A DNA stretch of 11,618 nucleotides from NCBI GenBank assembly GCA_001839685.1, contig MLAK01001441.1, forward strand, positions 1 through 11,618, written 5' to 3'. The notes below the pieces were generated by a model that saw only the letters and a list, made by a program, of their open reading frames with translations, made no database searches and had not been told where the DNA came from. Within the stretch, counting starts at the first letter, position 1, and the number at the start of each line of letters is the position of its first letter. Source of the DNA: Tritrichomonas foetus. Taxonomy: Eukaryota; Parabasalia; Tritrichomonadida; Tritrichomonadidae. Made by a program: the position numbers and the translations under genes. Of this stretch, positions 1 through 6,648 are shown piece by piece.

Positions 1-10
1 TTTGAGTTGG

Positions 11-39
11 GATAAGTTGAAGCGAAGCTGCAACTTATC
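11..39. repeat. Near-perfect inverted repeat (hairpin) at the left edge
   Basis: GATAAGTTG at 11-19 is exactly complementary to CAACTTATC at 31-39. Inside, after one A·G mismatch, AGC (21-23) pairs with GCT (27-29) around a GAA loop, so 12 of 13 positions pair. The right arm is followed at once by a second copy of CAACTTAT (41-48). The function is unknown. It could be a protein-binding site, or the end of an element cut by the window edge. Confidence 0.6.
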
Positions 40-113
40 ACAACTTATAGGTCTACTCATATAAATATCGACTTCTCAATTTTGTTTATTTTTTCTTCAG
101 AAACGGGTTAATA

Positions 114-292
114 TTAATAATTATGAGGAAATTGGAAATAAATGCACATCAATTCTTCCTTTATGCATAAATGTGATATCATATGTTGAAGATTCATCTG
201 TTTTCGGATCATAAATTCGCGATAGATATTATCAAGAAAAAGTTTTTCTGGAATATTTACTCATGAAAGTTATTAACATATTTGTTATTCAT
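114..292 (-). pseudogene. Coding-like fragment with frame changes, unidentified
   Basis: On the minus strand three short frames follow each other with coding-like composition. The first starts at an ATG (290-292) and runs MNNKYVNNFHE to a stop at 257-259. The second is open from 260 to 114 and begins VNIPEKLFLDNIYREF. The third, open from 228 to 121, reads IYDPKTDESSTYDITFMHKG and ends at a TAA (121-123). Single-base shifts would join them into one reading frame, which is what a gene decayed by small indels looks like. I do not recognise the family. In DNA this AT-rich, short open frames also arise by chance, so this is tentative. The rest of 1-483 shows nothing I can name. Confidence 0.3.
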
Positions 293-482
293 TTACCTTT
301 ATAAATACGATCATTTTTCACATAGAAAGAAAGGAGCTCTGATGTTGTTTTTTGTCAAATTTCAATTGAATTATGAAAAACTAAAAAAAATTCTCGATAA
401 TATTTACAAATTAAAAAATAAAATGTAAACGATATACATGAGAATTTGAAAATTCTATATTTTAGTTATCAATAACAACAGA

Positions 483-486
483 TTTA
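483..486 (-). terminator. UAAA poly(A) signal overlapping the E2F-like stop codon
   Basis: The stop codon TAA (484-486) is followed by A, giving TAAA. In trichomonads UAAA is the reported polyadenylation signal and often includes the stop codon. Confidence 0.4.
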
Positions 487-1302
487 TACACATATGCTAT
501 CAAATACTGCTTGTCTGACACCATATAATGTATTTAAATATGTAGAATCGAATCTGTTAAGTAAGCATTCGAGAGATAAATCAAGTGTTGCTTCTGTGGC
601 GTTTTTCCTCATCGCCCAAGCATAGCTTATAATGCATTCTCTGTCTATGTTGAGTTTATAAACTCCTGTTTTTGAAGCATGTGACACGATTCCAATAATC
701 TCCAAGAAGTTAAGAACCAAGTAAAGTCTTCTTTCAAGTGATTTCATGTCAGCTTTTCCATCGTGGAAGATTTTTGAAACCTTTCTCATTGAAATTGTGT
801 CAACATTTAAGTAGAAGTACATTTTGATGAAGTTGATGGCCAAGGAACCTAATGACGGAGATGATCCTACATTGAAAACCTCTTTGATATCCTTTTTGTT
901 AGCTGAATCAGCTTCAACAGATGCATAGGCTTGCATCAGAGTTGGCTCGATTGCAGAAAGGCCGACCCATGAAAGTTGGCCCTTTTGCATGATTTTGCAA
1001 ACGCCGAGTGCTGTCAGGAGGTTGTAGAAGTCATAGACCCTTCTGTGTTGGATATTGTATTCACGAGCTATGGCCATAATGGTAATGTTCCTTGGTTTGT
1101 ATTTCTCGCTTTCGTAGATGAGCTGCCTGAAGACGTTTGATGTGGAGGAGGAGGCTGAAGAGCTGCTTGATGGTACAACTGGGACTATTGACTGTGGTTG
1201 AACAGGAGAGCAGGACTTAGAAAGCTTTCCAACACGTGCCTTAAGGCCAGTGGCACGGATCCCTTTGACAATTGGTGTAAATTGAGCGTATGGATATTCC
1301 AT
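484..1302 (-). CDS. E2F/DP-like protein with two winged-helix domains
   Basis: This 272-residue protein carries two E2F-type DNA-binding folds. After a Ser-rich linker (about 40-56), the first domain spans about 57-115: a helix, a second helix (TIMAIAREYNI), then the recognition helix HRRVYDFYNLLTALGVC (86-102) and a wing ending SWVG. These match the E2F signature RR-x-YD-x-x-NVL and its terminal RWVG. The second domain spans about 150-216 and has the degenerate helix ERRLYLVLNFLEIIGIV (190-206) preceded by SLGSLAINFIKMYF, much like E2F second domains. E2F/DP proteins regulate cell-cycle transcription. Two DNA-binding domains in one chain is the arrangement of atypical E2Fs (E2F7/8, plant DEL), which need no DP partner. 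No dimerisation coil or Rb-binding motif is visible. The start is the first ATG, 19 nt after an Inr-like TCATTT. Its target genes are unknown. Confidence 0.8.
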   Translation of the reverse strand: MEYPYAQFTPIVKGIRATGLKARVGKLSKSCSPVQPQSIVPVVPSSSSSASSSTSNVFRQLIYESEKYKPRNITIMAIAREYNIQHRRVYDFYNLLTALGVCKIMQKGQLSWVGLSAIEPTLMQAYASVEADSANKKDIKEVFNVGSSPSLGSLAINFIKMYFYLNVDTISMRKVSKIFHDGKADMKSLERRLYLVLNFLEIIGIVSHASKTGVYKLNIDRECIISYAWAMRKNATEATLDLSLECLLNRFDSTYLNTLYGVRQAVFDSICV

Positions 1303-2100
1303 TATCCTGATTAAAAAAAATGAAATGATAATTGTTGAAATTTTTGAATGAGATGAAAGCGAAATTGAATGTAGTTTTGTGGAAACTCAAATGATTGAAA
1401 GAGACGAATAAAGATTTTTGAATGATTAAGATGAAAAAAATTGTGTGATTCGGAAAATTCAATTGAATTGTAATGAATTATTGATTGTTATACAAAGTAG
1501 TGCGCACATTGATGAAAGAATACGAGGTATATTCATGTAATTCACATGATTTACAGTGAGACAATTAGTTTTATGGTTAATAATCGATATATTGAATTGA
1601 TGTATCAAAAAGAGGTAAGCGTTGTAAATTTTTTTCGAGGTAAGGTATAATATTTCAAATTATTGAGAAGACTATGAAACATATTGATTTATTTGAAATG
1701 CGTTTTAATTTTTCTGATTTCTTAAAAACTTTGTTATACATTCAAAACTGTTATTTTGAGAGAGAAAGAATAAAAGAATAAAACCAACAATTGAATGTAC
1801 TAACTCAAAAATATAAATTATTATTGTATGATTTCCCCGATATTTCTTTGAATTTTCTTTCATTGTTTTTCAATACTTTTTCACTATTTACATCACCATT
1901 TTGCTTATACACTCTGAATTATTTCTATTGGTTCTGCGCAGTATTTTCTGAATAAAAAACAAATCATCGCTTTTTCAAGAATTTTGTTACAATTATCTAC
2001 TTCAACAATCATTATTTTGTGTATAATTCATAATCATAGCTTGATCATGTGATTCTTATATCATTAAATTCTGGTTTGAACATCATTTGGAGGTAAATAA
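1303..2100. other. AT-rich spacer, no convincing gene
   Basis: This is AT-rich sequence upstream of the E2F-like gene. It contains one short plus-strand open frame at 1674-1781 (35 codons, beginning MKHIDLFEMRFNFSDFLKTL). Its composition is mildly coding-like, but it is too short to claim and has no Inr-like motif just upstream. Nothing else was identified. Confidence 0.4.
1318..1328 (-). promoter_or_regulatory. Inr-like motifs upstream of the E2F-like gene
   Basis: Two overlapping TCATTT hexamers on the minus strand (1318-1323 and 1323-1328) match the trichomonad initiator TCA(+1)Y(T/A). For the nearer copy, the putative +1 A at 1321 lies 19 nt upstream of the ATG, within the short 5' leader typical of trichomonads. 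An oligo-T run separates motif and gene. Confidence 0.45.
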
Positions 2101-2495
2101 TCAGTCTTTTTCGTCATTTGCAAGCAAACATTCCCAAAATTCTAATCGCCCAATATTTCTTTGAAATTGATTGTTGAGTTTTTCAATGAATAAGTATCGG
2201 TTTTTATTCAATAATAATATTCGTGATTTCATCAATGATGTGATCTCCCTCAATTTAGGTAATATTTTGAATCGGAAGAATTTGTACATTTCCACGAAAT
2301 CAAGCTTAAAATTGTCTCAAGGCAACTATCATATAAGTCGCTTCCAAAATAATTTTTAGAAGGATAAAAAAAAAAATACCTTTCAGTTCATCAAAATAAT
2401 TAACAAGATTTCGAAACTTCGATATCAGGAAAATTGAAATAATATAAAAGTAAATATTCAAAAGAAGAAATAGGTTGAAATATCACTCTGAATTC
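2101..2495 (-). pseudogene. Decayed coding remnant, unidentified
   Basis: On the minus strand the sequence from 2495 to 2400 is open (31 codons, containing FEYLLLYYFNFPDIEVSKSC). The coding character then continues in other frames, with pieces such as NLVNYFDELKG and DLYDSCLETILSLISW. The last 64-codon frame (2295-2101) ends LNNQFQRNIGRLEFWECLLA plus a few residues before TGA. Alternating frames with charged and aromatic residues suggest an old gene broken by indels. An 11-A run (2366-2376), where slippage is easy, lies inside it. The family is not recognised; an ankyrin-type trichomonad protein is only a guess. Chance open frames in AT-rich DNA remain an alternative. Confidence 0.28.
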
Positions 2496-2859
2496 CTATT
2501 CAATTATTATTTTAACATGGAAATAACCGGTGATGCAATCAATTTCTTGTTTTTTTTTTTTTTTTTNATTATTTAATTGTAATCCTATTAATAATATATA
2601 AATATTATAATTTAAAAATCAAGATACAGAGAAAACCAAATCCAAAAAAAAATTGTGAGAAAAAAATAAACCCCACAGAAATTTCTGAGAATTATTGAGA
2701 TAAAAAGTGATTTTATAGCATTAATATCTTGATTATTTCTTATCATAAATCGTGCTTTTTATTATCATATGACCCTCCATCGAAAATTATAATGTTTTCC
2801 AAAATACAAAAATGAAGTATAAAAAAAATATTAATAATTTTGATATAAATAAAAAAAAT
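2496..2859. other. Very AT-rich spacer with poly-T run and an ambiguous base
   Basis: There is no gene here. A run of 17 T (2550-2566) is followed by an N at 2567, so the length of the homopolymer was not resolved in the assembly. The remainder is A/T-rich low complexity with scattered oligo-A. Confidence 0.6.
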
Positions 2860-3075
2860 TTAGGCATCAATGAGAAGATTACGAATGTTTTGCCATCTAA
2901 ATGGCGAGTCATCAGAAAATTCACTTGGCATCGAGTCTGGAAAAAAACATATTGGATTCCATTTTTCTTGATTTGGTCTTTCAATCGTTGTATCTGTATC
3001 CCTGCTTGAGAATGTGCTGTTGAGGACTGCCAGTCTATTTTCTTCATATACTAAAATTTTATGACAGAAAAGATT
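2860..3075 (-). pseudogene. 3'-terminal coding fragment or missed last exon, unidentified
   Basis: One minus-strand frame is open for 71 codons between a TGA (3076-3078) and a TAA (2860-2862). Its composition is strikingly protein-like for this AT-rich background, with stretches such as ENRLAVLNSTFSSRDTDTT, NQEKWNPICFFPDSMPSEFS and SPFRWQNIRNLLIDA at the very end. Coding quality stops exactly at the TAA, where the DNA turns to runs of A and T. The frame has no ATG at its start (the only Met is in DSMPSEF), so it looks like the tail of a longer protein: a truncated gene, or a 3' exon after an unseen intron. An overlapping minus frame at 2787-3047 does start with ATG, but it ends in an F/I/L/K-rich stretch read from the A/T runs and looks like the shadow. 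Confidence 0.42.
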
Positions 3076-3149
3076 TCAATACATTCATATTTGTCAAATG
3101 GAAATTGAATTAATTCAACATCACTGAGTTAAAACTATCAAAATTTTCG

Positions 3150-3169
3150 CGATTTTTAATTAAAAATCG
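3150..3169. repeat. 20-bp perfect palindrome
   Basis: CGATTTTTAATTAAAAATCG is its own reverse complement. It lies 75 bp upstream of the minus-strand fragment that ends at 2860. It may be a dimeric-protein site, or simple chance in AT-rich DNA. The surrounding 3076-3500 shows no gene. Confidence 0.6.
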
Positions 3170-3705
3170 ATAGAAGAAGTGTAAATAGAATTATGGGAAG
3201 CAGTATTATAATCTTTGTGATTCTTGGAAAAAAAGCTTCTCACAATTTTTTTTTAGGCTTTCTCCAAAATCGCTCTTTTTTCGGTTTAATTGTTGCAAAA
3301 TTTCAAAACTATGAATAAATATGGCTCATAACTATAAAAAATAGATTTAACAATTGACTGAAAGCTGTTCACCCGAAAACTGAAACAATAGCTTCTTCAG
3401 AATCATTTTCGAAATATTTTTGAATTCGGCCATTTGCGAAGTTTGCGATAAGGGAAATTTTCGTCATTCTTTTAGCTATTTGGGTTTTGATTTTTGACTG
3501 ATGGTATTAAGTAATACTGATGATAAGGATCATTTTAGTGATTTCGTACGTTAAGACTATTTGGTTTGTATACATCTTATCCCACCGATTAATTGAATAA
3601 CTTCTACATCAAAACATATTTTCTAAACACTTATTGAATTTATGCGTGTTTTGAATTCAAACAATGAGACAACCTCGCGGTTATTTTTAAGGACAATTTC
3701 AATTG

Positions 3706-3722
3706 ACTCGTTACAAACGAGT
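3706..3722. repeat. Hairpin, 7-bp perfect stem
   Basis: ACTCGTT and AACGAGT are exact complements around an ACA loop. Confidence 0.5.
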
Positions 3723-3850
3723 GGTTGGAAGAAGCTTAAGTTATTAATTATGTTGAATGTTATTGCAAACCTAGCAAAATGATGGGCAATTTTCCTGTGA
3801 ATGATGGTATTGATTTCATTTTATAAAGCTTTGTATGTTATAGGCTAATA

Positions 3851-3868
3851 ACAGTTCTCTCGAACTGT
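3851..3868. repeat. Hairpin, 7-bp perfect stem
   Basis: ACAGTTC and GAACTGT are exact complements around a TCTC loop. Confidence 0.5.
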
Positions 3869-3919
3869 CATTCATTAAAATGCCCTCATAATTTGTAATA
3901 CATAGATTCTAATATCTAG

Positions 3920-3941
3920 TAAAGGCTTCATCATGCCTTTA
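3920..3941. repeat. Hairpin, 7-bp perfect stem
   Basis: TAAAGGC and GCCTTTA are exact complements around an 8-nt loop. Confidence 0.5.
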
Positions 3942-4242
3942 ACAATTGATAATGCGAATTTGTCGAGAATGATCATTGTTGCTCAAGAATGTGATATATT
4001 GGGTAGATTCTCATATTTTAATTATAATTTAAATATAAGTAATTAAATATATCTCTAAAATTCCCGATTTTAACTAATTTCTCATGCATTAAGTCAATTA
4101 CGTAATTTTCAATTCATTTGCAATTAATATGATATTATATCTCAATTTCGAAATATAAATCCAAATTTCCTAGTATCAACTCAGTCATTTTTTGGAAAAG
4201 ATTATTTCACCTTAAATTCACCATATCTGATTTTGTAAAATC

Positions 4243-4806
4243 ATGAATCACCTCGGGACTGTTCGCATTGAGACTGAGAGACTTATATTAAGAGCAGCAT
4301 CAGCATCTGACATTAATAATATTTATTCCAAATTAACTAATGATAAAGAAGTAATGCATTTCATGAATATGAATCAGCACACGAATATACAACAAACACA
4401 AAAAATGGTTCAAAGATGGGAGACAAAATCACATGAAGATCCCACATTTTATTGTTGGGTTGTTGATAAGAAAAGTGAAGAGAACAAACATGATTTAATT
4501 GGTTCTATAACAATTCATGCACGTGAGGGCTCAATCGGATATTTTTTTAGTCGTGATTCTTGGGGATTTGGTTATGCAACAGAATGTGTAAAAGCAATAT
4601 TATCATTTGCTTTTGAAAAAGTTGGGTTTCCTATAATAAAAGCTTATTATATTGAAGAAAATAAAGCATCTGAAAAAGTTATGTTGAAATGCGGTATGAA
4701 ATCTAGTTATGTTAAAGATGTAACATTTGAAGGCCATCCAACAAAGTTGTTCTGTTGTGAAATCTCCCGTGATGATTATTTATCAAAAGATATCGAATCA
4801 AAATAA
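4243..4806 (+). CDS. GNAT N-acetyltransferase, RimJ/RimL type
   Basis: This 187-residue single-domain protein has the full GNAT acetyltransferase layout, which moves an acetyl group from acetyl-CoA to an amine. It opens with VRIETERLILRAASASDI (7-24), the typical beta-1 start of the RimJ/RimL group. The acetyl-CoA loop is SWGFGYATEC (106-115), and the following helix pair has NKASEKVMLKCGMK (140-152) as motif B. Length is normal for the family. RimL-type enzymes acetylate protein N-termini in bacteria, but relatives act on antibiotics, polyamines or amino acids, so the substrate is open. The compact bacterial-type domain in a protist suggests lateral transfer, which is inference. The gene ends in DIESK-stop, encoded by a repeat of the tandem array that follows. 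The nearest Inr-like TCATTT (4185-4190) is 56 nt from the ATG, farther than usual. Confidence 0.88.
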   Translation: MNHLGTVRIETERLILRAASASDINNIYSKLTNDKEVMHFMNMNQHTNIQQTQKMVQRWETKSHEDPTFYCWVVDKKSEENKHDLIGSITIHAREGSIGYFFSRDSWGFGYATECVKAILSFAFEKVGFPIIKAYYIEENKASEKVMLKCGMKSSYVKDVTFEGHPTKLFCCEISRDDYLSKDIESK

Positions 4807-4834
4807 CATCGAATGAAGATAACATTGAATCAAG

Positions 4835-4930
4835 ATAACATCGAATAAATATAACATCGAATGAAGATAACATCGAATAAATATAACATCGAATGAAGAT
4901 AACATCGAATGAATTTAGCATCGAATGAAT
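4835..4930. repeat. 96-bp higher-order block, copy 1
   Basis: Six units with variant order AAAT, GAAG, AAAT, GAAG, GAAT, TTAG...GAAT. It is identical base for base to 4945-5040. Confidence 0.9.
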
Positions 4931-4944
4931 ATCATCGAATGAAG

Positions 4945-5040
4945 ATAACATCGAATAAATATAACATCGAATGAAGATAACATCGAATAAATATAACATC
5001 GAATGAAGATAACATCGAATGAATTTAGCATCGAATGAAT
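4945..5040. repeat. 96-bp higher-order block, copy 2
   Basis: An identical copy of 4835-4930, shifted by 110 bp (six 16-bp units plus the one 14-bp unit). The variant order GAAG, AAAT, GAAG, GAAT, TTAG recurs in part at 5041-5120. Confidence 0.9.
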
Positions 5041-5280
5041 TTAGCATCGAATGAAGATAACATCGAATAAATATAACATCGAATGAAGATAACATCGAAT
5101 GAATTTAGCATCGAATGAAGATAACATCGAATCAAAATAACATCGAATGAAGATAACATCGAATGAAGATAACATCGAATCAAGATAACATCGAATGAAT
5201 ATAACATCGAATGAATATAACATCGAATGAATTTAGCATCGAATCAAGATAACATCGAATGAATATAACATCGAATCACA

Positions 5281-5546
5281 AGTGTGACTTATCATGTTTT
5301 TTAAAACTAGAAATAGAATATATAAAATGTTTACAATAAATATTTATGTATACACTCTAAAGTTATTGTTCGAAGTGCAAATGAAATTAAATATATTTGA
5401 AATAAATAAATATTTTATGGATATAACAGCTTTTACCTTCTTATGGAAACCATAATTCTCACAATCAGAAAATAGCACCATTATCATTTTATTGATTTGA
5501 CTATTACCACAATGTTATTTTTCTTAATTATTTTTTGAATCAATTA
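5281..5546. other. AT-rich spacer between the array and the protease gene
   Basis: No gene or RNA was seen. The array ends sharply at 5280. The only motif of note is TCATTT at 5484-5489, about 60 nt before the first ATG of the protease gene, too far to be a confident initiator. Confidence 0.5.
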
Positions 5547-6647
5547 ATGAATGACCACATAAATACTAAAAAAGTTATGCTATTTTCTCTTTCTATTTTT
5601 AAACGGTCGTTTCATATGTTTTTCCGAAATAAAACATCTCTCCAAAAAGCATATCCATTCTATGCTGACTTTCTCTGCTCTGGCCTAGGTAATCCAGGTA
5701 ATCTTTGCTATTTAAATTCTCTTTTACAAACTTTTGCTTCCTCATCCCAATGGACCCATTTCTTCAATAAGACAGCAGGCACCCATCCTGTTCTCCAAGA
5801 ACTCGCTAATCTCATTAACAGCTTACGCGAACCTTTTTCAGTTCGATCGTCCCTCTCCACGAAGTATGTTCGACAATTATTCAGTAAAATCAATATTTCC
5901 TCGTCGGCAAATCGCCAGCAAGATTTCCACGAATTCTATATGAAAGTTCTGGTTTCAATTGAAAAACTCTTCCATCAATCTGTGACAATAAATCTGTCAA
6001 ATTTCTCAACACTGAGAATCTTTCCTGCTCACATTGTTTACAAGGAAAGCATCACCTGTTCATTATGCCATCACATGGTGTGCCAAATTAGCCAAGAATC
6101 ATCAATCATTCTTGGTTTGCAAAATGGAAGCCTATCTTTAGCACTGCAAGAGTATTTTGGGCCAGTGACATTAACTTCACAATGCCCACATTGTGGAAGA
6201 ACAAACAATAGGACTCTAACAAGACGAATGATTTTCCCTCCGAAAAATATTTTGTTTTTCATAAGCCGAGTCCAATTCGCTGAAGTGCCGTCAACTAGTC
6301 CATTTTCGTATCCGGCATACATTGATATGACACAGTTCTGTTTTGCTGCAGGCGAAATGACTAAAAAAGATGACGGCTTACTGAAAATGGCACTCGGCGG
6401 AATATCTGAGGCGATTCAAGATGGAAAGAATGGCTATGAATTAACTTCTGTTGTGGCCTTTCATGGAAGAGAAAACTCTGGACACTACCTCGCCTACCGC
6501 GTACACAGAGAAACATCTCCGCCATATGCAAAAAGATGGGTATGCGCAAGTGACAACAGTGTGAAGCCCGTCACACTCGAGGACGTGATAAACGCTAACA
6601 AGCAGGCAATCTTGCTGAACTATGAAATTGTGAGGAATGAAGACTAA
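5547..6647 (+). CDS. Ubiquitin-specific protease (USP, peptidase C19)
   Basis: This is a 366-residue deubiquitinase that removes ubiquitin from proteins. The Cys box GLGNPGNLCYLNSLLQTF has the catalytic Cys54. A QQDFHEF motif (124-130) follows. Two CxxC pairs (Cys171/174 in CSLC, Cys213/216 in CPHC) form the zinc-binding fingers. The His box SGHYLAYR has His313, and WVCASDNSVKPV supplies Asp336 as third residue. All catalytic positions are present, so the enzyme is probably active. It is a minimal catalytic domain with no extra ubiquitin-like or zinc-finger module; general architecture resembles USP30-type enzymes. The open frame continues upstream to 5496 without an ATG (a TTG sits at 5535). 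The first ATG is 5547, but the ATG at 5616 is preceded by an Inr-like TCATAT and would give 343 residues. The stop overlaps TAAA. Confidence 0.92.
   Translation: MNDHINTKKVMLFSLSIFKRSFHMFFRNKTSLQKAYPFYADFLCSGLGNPGNLCYLNSLLQTFASSSQWTHFFNKTAGTHPVLQELANLINSLREPFSVRSSLSTKYVRQLFSKINISSSANRQQDFHEFYMKVLVSIEKLFHQSVTINLSNFSTLRIFPAHIVYKESITCSLCHHMVCQISQESSIILGLQNGSLSLALQEYFGPVTLTSQCPHCGRTNNRTLTRRMIFPPKNILFFISRVQFAEVPSTSPFSYPAYIDMTQFCFAAGEMTKKDDGLLKMALGGISEAIQDGKNGYELTSVVAFHGRENSGHYLAYRVHRETSPPYAKRWVCASDNSVKPVTLEDVINANKQAILLNYEIVRNED
5612..5617 (+). promoter_or_regulatory. Inr-like motif that may set a downstream start
   Basis: TTTCATATG contains TCATA, matching TCA(+1)Y(T/A), with the +1 A two bases before the in-frame ATG at 5616. 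The layout mirrors TTTCACTATG at the GT-C-like gene. If real, the protease begins at MFFRNKTSL and the preceding 23 codons are leader. Confidence 0.35.
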
Positions 6648-6648
6648 A
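6645..6648 (+). terminator. UAAA poly(A) signal overlapping the protease stop codon
   Basis: The TAA stop is followed by A, giving TAAA, the reported trichomonad polyadenylation signal. Confidence 0.4.

Larger units (their letters stand above)
3501..4046 (+). pseudogene. Decayed plus-strand gene in three frames
   Basis: Coding-like pieces follow one another on the plus strand. ATG at 3501 opens MVLSNTDDKDHFSDFVR, which stops at 3554. The frame 3627-3782 is open and contains TTSRLFLRTISIDSLQTSGW and KLLIMLNVIANLAK. The frame 3740-3898 is interrupted by a single TAA (3824-3826) and contains KMMGNFPVNDGIDFI and YRLITVLSNCHSLKCPHNL. The frame 3906-4046 contains MPLTIDNANLSRMIIVAQEC. Together they suggest one helical protein of about 180 residues broken by indels and a nonsense change. 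The middle part has a faint armadillo-like feel, but I cannot name the family. Three perfect 7-bp hairpins fall inside it. Confidence 0.35.
4789..5280. repeat. 16-bp tandem array, 30 units, starting inside the GNAT gene
   Basis: From 4803 to 5280 the sequence is 30 consecutive units of consensus ATAACATCGAATGAAG. Twenty-nine are 16 bp and one (4931-4944) is 14 bp. A degenerate partial unit (4789-4802) lies inside the acetyltransferase coding sequence. Variation is confined to the first four bases (ATAA or TTAG) and the last four (GAAG, GAAT, AAAT, CAAG, CAAA, once CACA), while the core CATCGAAT is almost constant. Unit 2 alone has CATTGAAT. The array supplies the GNAT stop codon. Units ending AAAT contain TAAA, a possible trichomonad poly(A) signal. 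Minus-strand open frames across it, with repeated SFDVIFIRCY-like segments, are by-products of the 48-bp (3 × 16) translation period, not genes. Confidence 0.95.

Noticed and set aside
1241..1462. 73-codon minus frame overlapping the E2F-like start
   Set aside because: It is F/N/I-rich with no recognisable domain, and its downstream end overlaps the E2F-like coding sequence in another frame.
2787..3047. 86-codon minus frame starting with ATG
   Set aside because: Its second half is F/I/L/K translated from A/T runs. The overlapping frame ending at 2860 has far better protein composition and a stop at the compositional border.
3833..3854. Possible ultra-short intron GTATGTT...CTAATAACAG
   Set aside because: It is not flanked by a frame that splicing would restore cleanly, so it is probably chance.
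4712..5223. Three minus-strand open frames across the array with repeated SFDVIFIRCY-like segments
   Set aside because: They exist only because the 16-bp unit lacks stops in some reverse frames. The repetition is the 48-bp translation period. One of them runs antisense into the well-supported acetyltransferase.
4803..5280. CRISPR array
   Set aside because: Units are contiguous, with no unique spacers, and lie in a eukaryotic context.
5341..5400. tRNA-like GTTCGAA box
   Set aside because: No acceptor, D or anticodon arms can be drawn around it.
5535..5546. TTG start for the protease
   Set aside because: TTG initiation is not expected in a eukaryotic nuclear gene, and ATGs at 5547 and 5616 are available.
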